Below the pieces are notes generated by a model. The model saw only the letters and a list, made by a program, of their open reading frames with translations. It ran no database searches and had not been told where the DNA came from. The position numbers and the translations under genes are program-made. 64,000 nucleotides of DNA from Siphonodentalium dalli (lineage: Eukaryota; Mollusca; Scaphopoda; Gadilida; Siphonodentaliidae). The DNA lies in contig CP136067.1 in NCBI GenBank assembly GCA_032622095.1, positions 129,475,990 through 129,539,989 on the forward strand, in the 5' to 3' direction. Each line of letters begins with the position of its first letter. Within the stretch, counting starts at the first letter, position 1. Positions 22,971 to 34,530 of the stretch are shown here, piece after piece.

Positions 22971-23645
22971 CCAAGATGGCGGCCAAAATGGCCACCAGAA
23001 ATAGAAAAATCACCGAAAATCGTTGATTTTAACATCAGTGAGAGTTATTGTCACGACAACTCCACACCTGCTTACTATTGTGAGTTGGGAACACTTAGTC
23101 GAATAACTTTCCTTATATTGCATCCAAATAAAAGTCCCCCAAATCCAAAATGGCGCCCACAATGGCCGACAAATTTTGAAAAATCACCGAAATTCCCTCA
23201 TGTTCACATCATTGGGCATTATTGTCGAGAAAACTCCACACATGCTGACAGTTGAGTTGTAAATACTGAGGTGAAGTAATTAACTTTCATCCCATGCAAG
23301 AAAGGGTTTTCCAAATCTAAGATGGCGGCCAAAATGGCGACCGATATATGAAAACACGCCTACATTCCTTTACTTTCTTACGATGGGCGTTATTGTTTCA
23401 CGAATTCTACCCACCATCACATGTTGATATGGAATATTGGTATGAAGTATTCATTTGAGTTTGTCAATTGATACTCAAGGTCAAGATGGCAGCTAAACTG
23501 GAGGCCAGAAATTGAAAAGAAATCGATGTATTCACATACAAATTTCAACTTTTTGTCATAGTATCGATATGTATGGACGAAACTATACACAAACCATATA
23601 TTAGTTCAACTTAAAACGTATCAAAACGCATAACATTGATCGGGT
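22971..23645 (+). repeat. ~170-bp tandem units with ATGGCGGCC motif, A1 left arm
   Basis: CCAAGATGGCGGCCAAAATGG at 22971, CCAAAATGGCGCCCACAATGG at 23145, CTAAGATGGCGGCCAAAATGG at 23317 and TCAAGATGGCAGC at 23481 give spacings of 174, 172 and 164 bp. Each unit also holds a GAAA-run and CATTATTGTCG / GTTATTGT-like text. Mirrored in the right arm (26160-26720) and in both arms of A2 (motif starts at 29296, 29469, 29641, 29796 on the left). Confidence 0.85.
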
Positions 23646-23989
23646 CCTTCTGGAAGTACGAAAACCCACACTTAATATAGCGATGGGTCATTTCGAAATC
23701 CATTTGACACTTCTAATGGCCGTAACCGTAGGTGCGCCGAATAGCCACATTAGAACAATTACCTGGTAAAAGATTCTGATTTGCCACGTCCTTAATGATC
23801 TGGGTTATTCCATTTCTTTGCCTGATAAATCTAGGTCGCTCACACCGACAAAGTATTCAAAACTTCCTGTGAGAAGGGTCCCTTTAATCATAACGTTTCA
23901 AACAATTAATTTCCCGGTGTCTGGCTTAAGATTTTAGATGCTTGCTAAATATGGGATTTGTTCGCCATCTTGAACTAGAAAGGCATATG

Positions 23990-25720
23990 GTCGATAAGTA
24001 TACAAGCTTATAGAAGGTCATCTCTATGTATGTCTTTCTCATACCCCGTGGGGATAATGACATGTATACATGGCGAACTTCCCAGTTAACTAGTCACTTC
24101 TCAATAGATGGTTCAACTCACAAACTTAGCGAACGTATTGGCATACGTGGACAACTTCGGCAGTGTTTCGGAGGTAGCTAGCTGTCTCATTCCCTTGGAC
24201 AGATGCCTATCTGCTAAGGAGAAGACCATAATGTACCGACTACCCACACTTCTTGATCATGATCCTAAGCAAACTGTGTGACGTCCCGCGGTCGTCTCGT
24301 CGAATAGCTCCCAGCAGAGAAGAACAATACTCGCGGTGCTAGTTTGTGGACATGCGCCATGAGAGTGGGAATGAAATGGGCCACGGTATACAACCCTAAA
24401 CCAGGTGCATGTTTCAATATAGAATATCATGCGTGTTGGTCTTTTTGGTGTGGTAAGATTGTATTTCCACATCCGTTTCAAGGCCGTTCTGAATCAACAT
24501 GACCAGACGTATAATTTTGTCTGGATAATACTATCCTAGCCAGTCGGATGGGCTAAAGGATAATGTCTTTATGGAATGAAGGTATGCATTGTTGTTATGA
24601 TCTCTCAGGGTTAATGTCAGATGTGGACGGTATTATTCAAGAAAATGTCAGGAACTGTGGTGCATTTATTTCACTGTGTGTTTAAAGAACAATTTATAGT
24701 CTCGATGGCAATGGATGTGGACGTTGGTGAACGTGACCTTTATGATCATATAGCTTTATATTATATAACTTTAGAATATAGTAGTTAAGATGTCTCATGC
24801 AGGACAATGTTTTTGAATGGTGATGTTACCAATAAATCACTTGGTGTACCCAACGTTGGTTAAACTGAATGCAAGATCTCATCAAAGTAACATTCCTCTA
24901 GATGTTCTTCGCGTTGAACATTTCAGCCTTGTGTTGATGGCATTGTACTTTCTTGAACCATACCGACCACCACCCAGCGTGAGTATGACATATTATCGGT
25001 AACTATCAAATGCATCGTCCTGAAGACTACATCCCAGTCTGGTGGGGCTTATATAGTAGCCAAAGGTACACGTCTGGTTCGTTGATTAAGAACGGCTTCC
25101 AAGCGGATTGAAAGATACAATCTTAGCATACAAGGAAAGCAAAGCCACATGCGATCATGTCTGAATCTAAAACATACCCAAAGAAGGGGCGGTGCAGTCA
25201 TGGTCCAATTTCATTTCCACCATCATGACACATGCCCACAAACTAGCACCGCATGTATTGTTATTATCTGCTTGGATATGTACGGTGAGACGATTGATGG
25301 ACGCCACCAGGACTTATGATCATGGTCAAGAAGTGTGGGTATATTAAGCATTATGGTCTTCTACGCATTAGCAGAAAGGCGTCCGTCAAATGTTAGGCTT
25401 TCAACATTCGAAGCCATATACAGAAGTTGTCCGGCTACGTCAGTACGTGAATATGTGAATTCATGAACCATATATTGAGAAGTGGCTGGATGGGAAGATC
25501 ACCAGATGTACAGTTTGTTATCCACATTAGATAACCAAATCTGAAAAACACGCAGATAGAGTGATCCTTCTGAAAGCTTGTATACGCATCGACCGCATAC
25601 CTTTGTAGTTTATCACGCAAGATGACGCTCAGATCCCATATGTAGCATCTGAATTATACCATAAGCTACCACGAATGAAGCTCGCCAAGAATAAGGATAA
25701 GAATTCCCAGCTTTCGAGAC
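23990..25720. pseudogene. Decayed coding core of A1 (inverted pair)
   Basis: Plus-strand frames in the left inner arm and centre read protein-like pieces (LDRCLSAKEKT, LPTLLDHDPKQT, RPAVVSSN, LAVLVCGH, VELNA/VKLNA, IPLDVLRVEHF) broken by stops and frameshifts. The same pieces recur in A2 on the opposite strand, and a more diverged mirror copy lies in the right inner arm. Comparing A1 with A2 over 24210-24370, most differences fall at first and third codon positions, few at second. I do not recognise the protein and assign no function. Confidence 0.45.
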
Positions 25721-27358
25721 AAACACGTGAGCTTGACACCGGCATATGTGTTGTTTGAAACATTCCGATTAGTGGGACCCTTCTACCAAGAAGTGTAGAA
25801 AACTATGTTGGAGTGAGCGAGATAGATTAATGTGACGAGACGGATGCTGATCCAGATAATGCTGAATGTGGCAAATCAGAATAAGCTCAGGTACTGTTGT
25901 TTTGATTCTTGGAAGTCATAATATGACTATTCGGCGCACCCATATACGGTTACGGCCATTATGGGCGCTTAGTGGAGAACGGATTTCCAAATGCCACATC
26001 GCGATTATTGTGGGTTTTCATCCTTCCAGAAGGCGACGACCTATGTTGGAACTAATAGATGGCTTAATTATGTACCGTTTCGTCCAATGCATACATATTG
26101 ATATTATGACAAAAAGTTGAAATTAGTATGTGACAATTTCGACTTCTTTTCAATTTCTGGCCGCCAGTTTGGCAGTCATCTTGATTGTGAGAGTTGGCCA
26201 AACTCAAATGAATACTTCATATCAATGTTCCATATGAATACTTCATATCAATGTTCCATATGGGTAGAATTCGCGTAACAATAACGCCCATAGTAAGAAT
26301 GTAAAGGAATGTAAGCTTGTTTTCAAAGTTCGGACGCCATTTTGGCCGCCATCTTCGATTTGGAAAACAATTTCCTTCATCAGATGCAAGGTAATTACTT
26401 CACCTCAGTATTTACAACTTAACTGTCAGCATGTGTGGAGTCTTCTCGACAATAATGCCCAATGATGTACATGAGGGAATTTCGGTGATTTTTCAAAATT
26501 TGTCGGCCATTGTGGGCGCCATTTTGGATTTGGGGGACTTTTATTTGGATGCAATATAAGGACAGTTATTCGACTAAGTGTTCCCAACTCACAATAGTAA
26601 GCAGGTGTGGAGTTGTCGTGACAATAACTTTCACTGATGTTAAAATCAGCGATTTTCGGCGATTTTTCTATTTCTGGTGGCCATTTTGGCCGCCATCTTG
26701 GATTTGGGTGAATATTCCTCAACTCAGGTATAAGAGGAATCCTAGCCCGAGTATCGCTGGAGTAATAATAGCAATAACACTCATTGATTCGAAACAGACA
26801 TTGCGTTATTAGCGTCGTTTTGGCTTTGACCGGATTATACCGGCATTTGGGAAAACGTGATATCGGACAAAAATATCCGTCAAGGAATATATATTATGGT
26901 CCCCGTGTGTTCGCCAATGACTCTTCTAGACGATAAATGTATAAAATCGCGTCAAGGTGCCAATATTTTCCCACAGAGACAAACGAAAGGTGGTGAAATG
27001 TCCGGAAAATAGCAATTTTTCACATTTCGGCGGCCATCTTGGCCGCCATATTGGATTTTTGTGTCGGATTTTTGGCTAATTTGTAGGGGTTGTATATTAC
27101 CATAACGAATCGAACGGAAAACAAGACCGCATGTGACATCATCTTTACTATAACGGCGATCAAAGAAACCTGGTGCATATAAAAAAAATGGCCGCCATGA
27201 TGGACGCCATCTTGTCTGGAGTCTCTGCGGCCACTTCTTTTTCTTGTTAACAAGTGAAAACAATTAGAGGAGACCTTAAGGAAGAAAAATAGTGGGGTGA
27301 AGTTAAGTCCTGGGGGGGGGGGGGGTGCAGAGGTCTACCAATATCTCCTGGACTAACA

Positions 27359-27800
27359 GTCAATATTTGCCTACTTCAGGTTAAACTGTTATACCAAAAT
27401 GGTCCACAACTTTTCACTTTATGGAAGATGTCAGGTTGGAAATTCCCAAAAGTTTGAGAGCTTGAAGCACCAGTTCCAGTTGTAAAATTTCGACATAAGA
27501 GGGATGTGCAAAAGGAATTTTGTGAACTTAGGCTGTGGTATGGTTAAGATTATCTTGTTTAAAAGGGGGTTCAAGATTTTACAACAGTGTGTACTTAGAG
27601 ATTTCAAGGTGAAGAGCCTGGCTCATCAGCGAATTCCTAGCTATGTCCTTGTTTAGAACTACTTGTCTTAAGTTATTTTGACAAGTACTGACTGTTTTAG
27701 TCTTCAAAGTCCCTTTCCTCTCAGTCTTTACAGTAGGTGAGCGTCTCCACAGCCATTGACTGTCTTGTTGTAGAAAAACCAGGTTTTGGTTTTGGTTACG
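27359..27800 (+). repeat. Repeat E, right part
   Basis: Continues repeat E after A1: GTCAATATTTGCC, GTTAAACTGTT, GGAAATTCCCAAA, AGAGCTTGAAGCACC and GACTGTCTTG match 47882-48290 in order. Confidence 0.8.
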
Positions 27801-27905
27801 GTTTTACTCAATACACAAATTACTATATGCATAAAGCAGATGGTATAATAATTATCTTAATATAATTTTTCAGTGATTTCCATATTGAATGGCAACATGT
27901 GCCAT

Positions 27906-28240
27906 TATTTCAACACAGTAATGCCCTAAATAATCGACCCCTTAACCCCAGAAGAATTATGGGTAACTTTTCAGGATTTAGTCGGAAATATGGCTTGTTG
28001 CCATTCATCGGAAAGCTCGATTGTGGATTCTACCTTCTGCAAATTAGGGGATATAGAAACTTCCCAGATGGGAAAACGTAACTTAAAAACAATGTTAATT
28101 TGATACTATAGATACTTCCCAGAATATGAGGCCTAAGCTGTATGAGGTCTCCAGAGGGTGAATTTGGTGATGCTAGCCCGCTGTGTAGGATAGCATCACT
28201 GAATTCACCCTCTGGTGACCTCATTCTGCAAATGACAGGC
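27906..28240 (+). repeat. Half of foldback C joined to a family H hairpin
   Basis: 27906-28015 (ACAGTAATGCCCTAAATAAT ... ATGGCTTGTTGCCA) equals one arm of the palindrome at 51222-51428. 28030-28240 then carries the composite linker and an H hairpin (28140-28232). Confidence 0.75.
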
Positions 28241-28294
28241 TCACTATTTCAAGGCTTGTTGCCAGACCTGACTACACTGATATATGAAACTCAC

Positions 28295-28563
28295 TTTGAT
28301 TAGCTTCCAATTATCATCAAGTATCCACTTTTGCGATTTGATGGTGATTCTGATCGGGACCTCATATGGGGATTTGATGCTGAATTCATCCTTTTGTCCG
28401 GGTCTGAAATCATCCAATTCCGAGTTATCCGCCCATAATTCGTTGCCTGTGATTTCTTCTCTGAACGATCCATGCATTTTCCATGTGATTGTGACATATA
28501 GATAGGAGTCAGTTGAACAGTTGTTACAATTCTCAGTCCATGTGCTCAGAGTCCAATTGTAAT
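28295..28563 (-). CDS. Internal exon, PLAT/LH2-like domain of a secreted protein
   Basis: On the minus strand a strong acceptor (TTTTTCCCCTCAG) precedes the exon and a consensus donor (GTGAGT) follows it. The 269-bp exon is open throughout and encodes about 90 residues with STDSYLYVTITW, DDFRPGQKDEF, PIRITIKSQ and DDNWKLIKV. This order of strand, F-x-G-x-x-D-x-F and W-x-x-x-x-V resembles PLAT/LH2 beta-sandwich domains, which bind lipids or proteins; the assignment is tentative. The exon needs two bases to complete a split codon, and the exon at 41072-41345 supplies one, giving GAT, so the two are phase-compatible parts of one gene. It ends in phase 0, and the next exon was not found. It sits between elements A1 and A2. 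Confidence 0.65.
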
Positions 28564-28639
28564 CTGAGGGGAAAAAGTCAAAGGTCCTCAAAGCAATCGC
28601 AATGAATTGAATTGATTTATTGAGCTTCATAATAACAAT

Positions 28640-28733
28640 TAATATATTCTCATATAGCGGGCTAGCATCACCAAATTACCCTATGAGGACCTCATTCTGC
28701 ATGGCCTCATCTGTTATTGAAGACCTAGACTCA
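28640..28733 (+). repeat. Family H fragment, target of A2
   Basis: Hairpin half with GCTAGCATCACCAAATTACC and GACCTCATTCTGC, then AGACCTAGACTCA where A2 begins. The uninterrupted paralogue is at 101-125. Confidence 0.75.
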
Positions 28734-31700
28734 TAGTCCAGGAGATATTGGTCGACCTCTGCACCCCCCCCCCCCCCCAGGACTTAACTTCACCCCACTA
28801 ATTTTCTTCCTTAAGGTCTCCTCTAATTTTTTTCACTTGTTAACAAGAAAAAAAAGTGGCCGCAGAGACTCCAGACAAGATGGCGTCCATCATGGCGGCC
28901 ATTTTTTTTTAATGCACCAGGTCTCTTTGATCGCCATTATAGTAAAGATGATAGCAAAATATGCTAGTTTTCTGACATGTTACCACCTTTCGTTTGTCTC
29001 TGTGGGAAAATGTTAGAATTTTTGCATCATGTTATACATTTATCATATAGAGGAGTCATTGGCGAACACATGGGGACCATAATATGCATTCATTGCGGGA
29101 TATTTTTGTCAGATATCACGTTTTCCCAAATACCGGTATCATAGGTCAAAGCCGAATCTCCGTTAATAACGGGATGTTATATTTCGAATCAATGAATGTT
29201 ATTGCTATTATAACAACACCCATGCATATATATTTGCATGAGATACTCGAGCTAGGATTCCTCTTATACCTGAGTGGAGGAATATTTACCCAAATCCAAG
29301 ATGGCGGCCAAAATGGCCACCAGAAATAAAAAATCGCCGAAAATCGCTGATTTTAACATCAGTGAGCATTATTGTCATGACAACTCCACACCTGCTTACT
29401 ATTGTAAGTTGGGAACACTTAGGCGAAGAAATTTCCTTGTACCATATCCAAATAAAAGTCCCCCAAATCCAAAATGGCGCCCACAATGGCAGACAGATTT
29501 TGAAAAATTACCGAAATTCCCTCATATTCACATCATTGGGCATTATTGTCGAGACAACTCCACCCATGCTTACAATTGAGTTGGAAATACTGAGGTGAAG
29601 TAATTACCTTACATCTCATGCAAGAAATTGTTTTCCAAATCGAAGATGGCGGCCAAAATGGCGACCGAAATTTGAAAACACGCCTACATTCATTTACTTT
29701 CTTAGGATGGGCGTTATTGTTTCGCGATTTCTACCCACCATTACATGTTGATATGTATGAATTATTCATTAGGGTTTGGCAAGTGATACTCACAGTCAAT
29801 ATGGCGGCCAAACTGGCGGGCAGAAATTGAAAAGAAGCCGATATTATCACATACTAATTTCAACTTTTTGTCATAATATTGATTTGTATAAACAAAACGG
29901 TACATAATATAAGCCATATATTAGTTCCAATGTAAGTCGTAGCCTTTTGGAAGGATGAAAACCCACAATCGCAATGTGGCATTTCAAAATCCATTCTCCA
30001 CTAAGGGCTCATACTGGCCGTAACCGTATATAGGTGCGCCGAATAGTCATATTATGACTTCCAAGAATCAAAACAACAGTACCTGAGCTTATTCTGAATT
30101 GCCACATTCAGCATTATCTAGACTCGTTTCCGTCTCTTCGTCATATTAATCTATCTCACTCACAACAACAGTTCACTACTCTTCTTTGTAGGAGTGTGCC
30201 ACTAATCGCAATGTTTCAAACAATACATATGCCGGTGTCCAGCTCACGTGTTGGTTTCGAAAGCTTGGAATTCTTAGCGAGCTTCATTCGTGGTATAGCT
30301 TATGATATAATTCAGATGCTACATATGGGGTATATGCGTCATCTTGTGCGATACACTATATATAAAGGTATTCGGTCGATGCGTATACTAGCTTTCATAA
30401 GGATCTATCTGCGTATTGTCAGCTTTGGTGACCTAATGGGGATAACAACGTGTACGCCTGGTGATCTTCCCAAACAGCCACTTCTCAATATATGGTTCAT
30501 CAATTGACATACTCATCTAATGCACTGACGTACCCGGACAACTTCTGTATATGGCTTCGAATGTTGAAAGCCCGACATTTGCCGGATGCAATTCTGCTAA
30601 GGCGTAGAAGACCATAATGCATAATATACTCAAACTCCTTGAACATGATCATAAGAAAAGGCTTGTTGGCGTCCAGCAATCGTCTCACCGAACAGATCCA
30701 AGCAGATGATAACAATACACACGTTGCTAGTTTGTGGGTATGTATCATGATAGTGGAAATGAAATTGGACCATGACTGTACCGCCCCTTATTTTGTTATG
30801 TTTTAGATTCAGACAGGATCTCATGTGTGGCTTTGCTTTCCTTGTATACTAAGATTGTATGTTCCCATCCGTTTGGAAGCCGTTCTAAAACAACTGGATC
30901 AGGGGTATGTCATTGGCTACTGCTGTATAAGCCCCACAAAGACTGTGGTGTAGTCTTAAAGGCGATACCTTTGATAGTTGGTTGATATGTCATACTCACG
31001 CTGGGTGGTATGGTTCAAGAAAGTACAAATGCCATCAACAAAAGGGTGAAATGTTCAACGCGAAGAACATCCATAGGAATGTTACGTTGATGAGCTGTTG
31101 CATTCAGTTCAACACACGTTGGTACACCAAGTGATTTCTTGATAACATCACCAATGCGACCATTTTCCTGCATGAGACATTAACTACTATATTCTAAAGT
31201 TATATATATAAAGATATATGATCATAAAGGTCGCGTTCCCCAACGGCCACAGCCATCGCCATCGAGACTGTAAATTGTTCTTTAAACACATAGTGAAATA
31301 AATGCACCACATTTCCTGACATTTTCTTGAATAATACCGCCCACATACTGACACTAACCCCGAGAGAGGATAACAAAACACGCATACATCCATGCTATAA
31401 AGACATTATCCTTTAGTCCATCCGACTGTTTTGAGGGAGGCTAGCATATTATTATCCAGACAAAAGTGTACGTAGTTGAATCAGAAAGGCTAAACAAAAC
31501 CGACACGCATGACATTCGATATCTTAAACATGCACCAGGTGTAGGGGTGGTGTATACAGTGGCCCATTTCATTCCCACTATCATGGCGCATTTCCACAAA
31601 CTAGCACCGCGAGCATTGTTCTTCTCTGCTGGGAGATATTCGACGAGACAACTGCGGGGCGTCACACAGTTTGCTTCGGATAATGGTAAAGAAGTGTGGG

Positions 31701-33566
31701 TAGTCTGTACACCAGGGTCTTCTCCTTAGCTGATAGACATCTGTCCAAGGGAATGAGACAGCTAGCAACCTTCGAAACACTGTCGAAGTTGTCCACATAT
31801 GCCAATGCGTTCGCTGAGTGTGAGTTGACGAACTATCTATTGAGAAGTGACTAGCTAACTGGTTCGCCAGGTGTACATGTCGTTATCCCATGGGGTATGA
31901 GACACATACATAGAGATGACCTTCTGTAAGCTAGACACCGGAAAATGAATTGTTTGAAACGTTATGATTAGAGGGACCCTACTCCCAGGAAGTGGTGAAT
32001 ACTTTGTCGGTGTGAGCGACCTAGATTTATCAGATAAAGAAATGGAAGCTGGTCCAGATAATTATGGACGTGACGTGGCAAATCAGAATCTGTTATCAGG
32101 TAATTGTTCTGATATAACTATTCGGCGCACCTACGCTTACGGCCATTATCGGCGCTAAGTGGAGACTGGATTTCGAAATGCCACATCGCGATATTAATTG
32201 TGGTGTTTCATCTTTCCAGAAGGACACGAGCTATGTTATGCGTTTTGATACCTTTAAGTTGAACTAGTAGATGGTTTATGTACAATTTCGTCCATACATA
32301 CCGATATTATGACAAAAAGTTGAAATTAATATGTGAAAATATCGATTTCTTTTCAATTTCTAGCCGCCAATTTACCAGCGATCTTGGCTGTGAGTATCAA
32401 TTGCCAAACTCTAATGAATACTTCATGTCACTATTCCATATCAACATGTAATGGTGGATAGAAATCGCGAAACAATAACGCCCATCCTAAGAAAGTAAAG
32501 GAATGTAGATTTGTTTTCAAATTTCGGTCGCCATTTTGGCCGCCATCTTCGATTTGGAAAACAATTTCTTGCATGAGATGTAATGTAATTACTTCACCTC
32601 AGTATTTCCAACTCAATTGTAAGCATGGGTGGAGTTGTCTCGACAATAATGCCCAATGATGTGAATATGAGGGAATTTCGGTGTTTATTCAAAATCTGTC
32701 CGCCATTGTGGGCGCCATTTTGGATTTGGGGGACTTTTATTTGGATATGGTACAAGGAAAGTTCTTCGCCTAAGTGTTCCCAACTTACAATAGTAAGCAG
32801 GTGTGGAGTTGTCATGACAATAATACTCACTGATGTTAAAATCAGCGATTTTCGGCGATTTTTTATTTCTGGTGGTCATTTTGGCCGCCATCTTGGATTT
32901 GGGTAAATATTCCTCCACTCAGGTATAAGAGGAATCCTAGCTCGAGTATATCCTGCAAATATATATGCATGGGTGTTGTTATAATAGCAATAACATTCAT
33001 TGATTCGAAACATAACATCCCGTTATTAACGGAGATTCGGCTTCGACCTATGATACCGGCATTTGGGAAAACGTGATATCGGACAAAAATATCCAGCAAT
33101 GAATGCATATTATGGTCCGCATGTGTTCGCCAATGACTCCTCTATATGATAAATGTATAACATGACGCAAAAATTCTAACATTTTCCCACAGAGGCAAAC
33201 GAAATGTGGTAATATGTCAGAAAAATAGCATATTTTCACATTTCGGCGGCCATCTTGGCCGCCATATTGGATTCTGGTGTCGGATTTTTGGCTAATTTGT
33301 AAGGGTTGTATATTAGCATAACGCATCGAGCGGAAACAAGACCGCATGTGCTATCATCTGTACTATAATGGCGATCAAAGAGACCTGGTGCATTTAAAAA
33401 AAATGGCCGCCATGATGGACGCCATCTTGTCTGGAGTCTCTGCGGCCACTTTTTTTTCTTGTTAACAAGTGAAAAAAATTAGAGGAGACCTTAAGGAAGA
33501 AAATTAGTGGGGTGAAGTTAAGTCCTGGGGGGGGGGTGCAGAGGTCGACCAATATCTCCTGGACTA
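28734..33566. mobile_element. Giant foldback element A2 (~4.8 kb)
   Basis: Same ends as A1 (TAGTCCAGGAGATATTGG / CCAATATCTCCTGGACTA) with TCA duplicated at 28731-28733 and 33567-33569. The homologous unoccupied site at 112-114 has one TCA. Arms run about 28734-30890 and 31180-33566, with the same internal order as A1. The asymmetric centre is in the opposite orientation to that of A1, so A2 is inverted relative to it. Diverged from A1 by many substitutions and small indels, and carrying no intact gene. Confidence 0.85.
30200..31960. pseudogene. Decayed coding core of A2
   Basis: Minus-strand reading through the centre gives VLFKKMSGNVVHLFHYVFKE, GERDLYDHI, IKKSLGVPTCVELNA, IPMDVLRVEHF and SVSMTYQPTIKG, the counterparts of the A1 plus-strand pieces, with stops and frameshifts between. 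The mirror copy occupies 30200-30890. Family unknown. Confidence 0.45.
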
Positions 33567-33569
33567 TCA

Positions 33570-34530
33570 AGATTGAAGTTCCCAAATGGTGAATATTGTG
33601 ATGTACAGCCATTGCGAACCTCGATTATGCAATGTTTCGTCAAGCCTGCAAATAGCGTGTCTGTCATTTGCAGAATGAGGTCCACAGAGGGTGAATTTAG
33701 TGATGCTAGCATCACCAAATGCACCCTCTAGAGACCTCATTCTGCTTAGGCCTCATCTTCTGTGAAGTATCTATAGTCTCAAATTAACATTGTTTTAGTT
33801 ACATTTTTCCTTCTGGGAAGTTTCTATATCCCCTAATTTGCAGAAGATAAAATGCATAATCGAGGTGCCCAATGGGTGAACATCACCAACTTCAACTGGG
33901 GAACTTCAATCTGATCCTAGGTCTGCCATAGCAGTTGATGGCCAGAGCAGAATGAGGTCCCAGAGGGTGAATTTAGTGATGCTAGCCTGCTATGCGGGAT
34001 AGTGTCACTAAATTCACCCTCTGGGGACCTCATTCTGCAAATGACAGACACGATATTTGCAGGCTTGTGTGTCGTCTGCCAATTTGGGAATATACAGAAA
34101 CTAAACTAAAAAAAAATAGAATATGTGAAGAAGTTAATATAGAAATTTTATAATAAAGAAACTTTCCAGAGAAGATGAGGCCTAAGCAGAATGAGGTTCC
34201 CAGTGGGTGAATTTAGTGATGCTAGCCCGCTGTGGGATTTTACCTGTTCCAATCACCACGGTAAATACCACGGTTTATTCACAAGCCTTGAAATAGTGTG
34301 TCTGTCATTTGCAGAATGAGGACCCCCAGAGGGTGAATTTAGTGATGCTACCCCACATAGTGGGCTAGCATCACCAAATTCACCCTCTGGGGACCTTATT
34401 CTGCTTACACCTCAGCAGAATGAGGTTCCCAGATGGTGAATTTGGTGATGATAGCCCGCTATGCGGGGTAGCATCACTAAATTCACCCTCTGTGGACCTC
34501 ATTCTGCAAATGACACACACTATTTCAAGG
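33570..34530 (+). repeat. Dense cluster of family H hairpins
   Basis: Hairpins or partial hairpins at 33670-33750, 33953-34038, 34190-34235, 34312-34403 and 34413-34508, each with AGAGGGTGAATTTAGTGATG or its complement and flanking GCAGAATGAGG / CCTCATTCTGC. Linker text (CTTCTGGGAAGTTTCTATAT, ATTTGCAGAAGATAAAATGC) matches 150-240 and 46.6-46.9 kb. Confidence 0.85.

Larger units (their letters stand above)
22319..27355. mobile_element. Giant foldback element A1 (~5.0 kb)
   Basis: Ends TAGTCCAGGAGATATTGG / CCAATATCTCCTGGACTA with ACA duplicated at 22316-22318 and 27356-27358. The paralogous site at 47879-47881 has a single ACA and no insert. The two arms (about 22319-24815 and 25030-27355) are inverted, diverged copies of each other around a short unique centre. 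From the end inwards the order is: C/G-run; CACTTGTTAACAAG; ATGGCGTCCAT; a block of ~170-bp tandem units (22971-23645); and an inner segment with decayed coding frames (23990-24780, mirrored at 25030-25720). No recognisable transposase. The superfamily is unknown. Confidence 0.85.

Noticed and set aside
22950-23255. Open frame in A arms with repeated NP-K/R-WRP-WP motifs (also at 26426, 29274, 32685)
   Set aside because: It is the translation of the ~170-bp tandem units and their ATGGCGGCC motifs; the same DNA is open in other frames and no start context or domain supports a gene.
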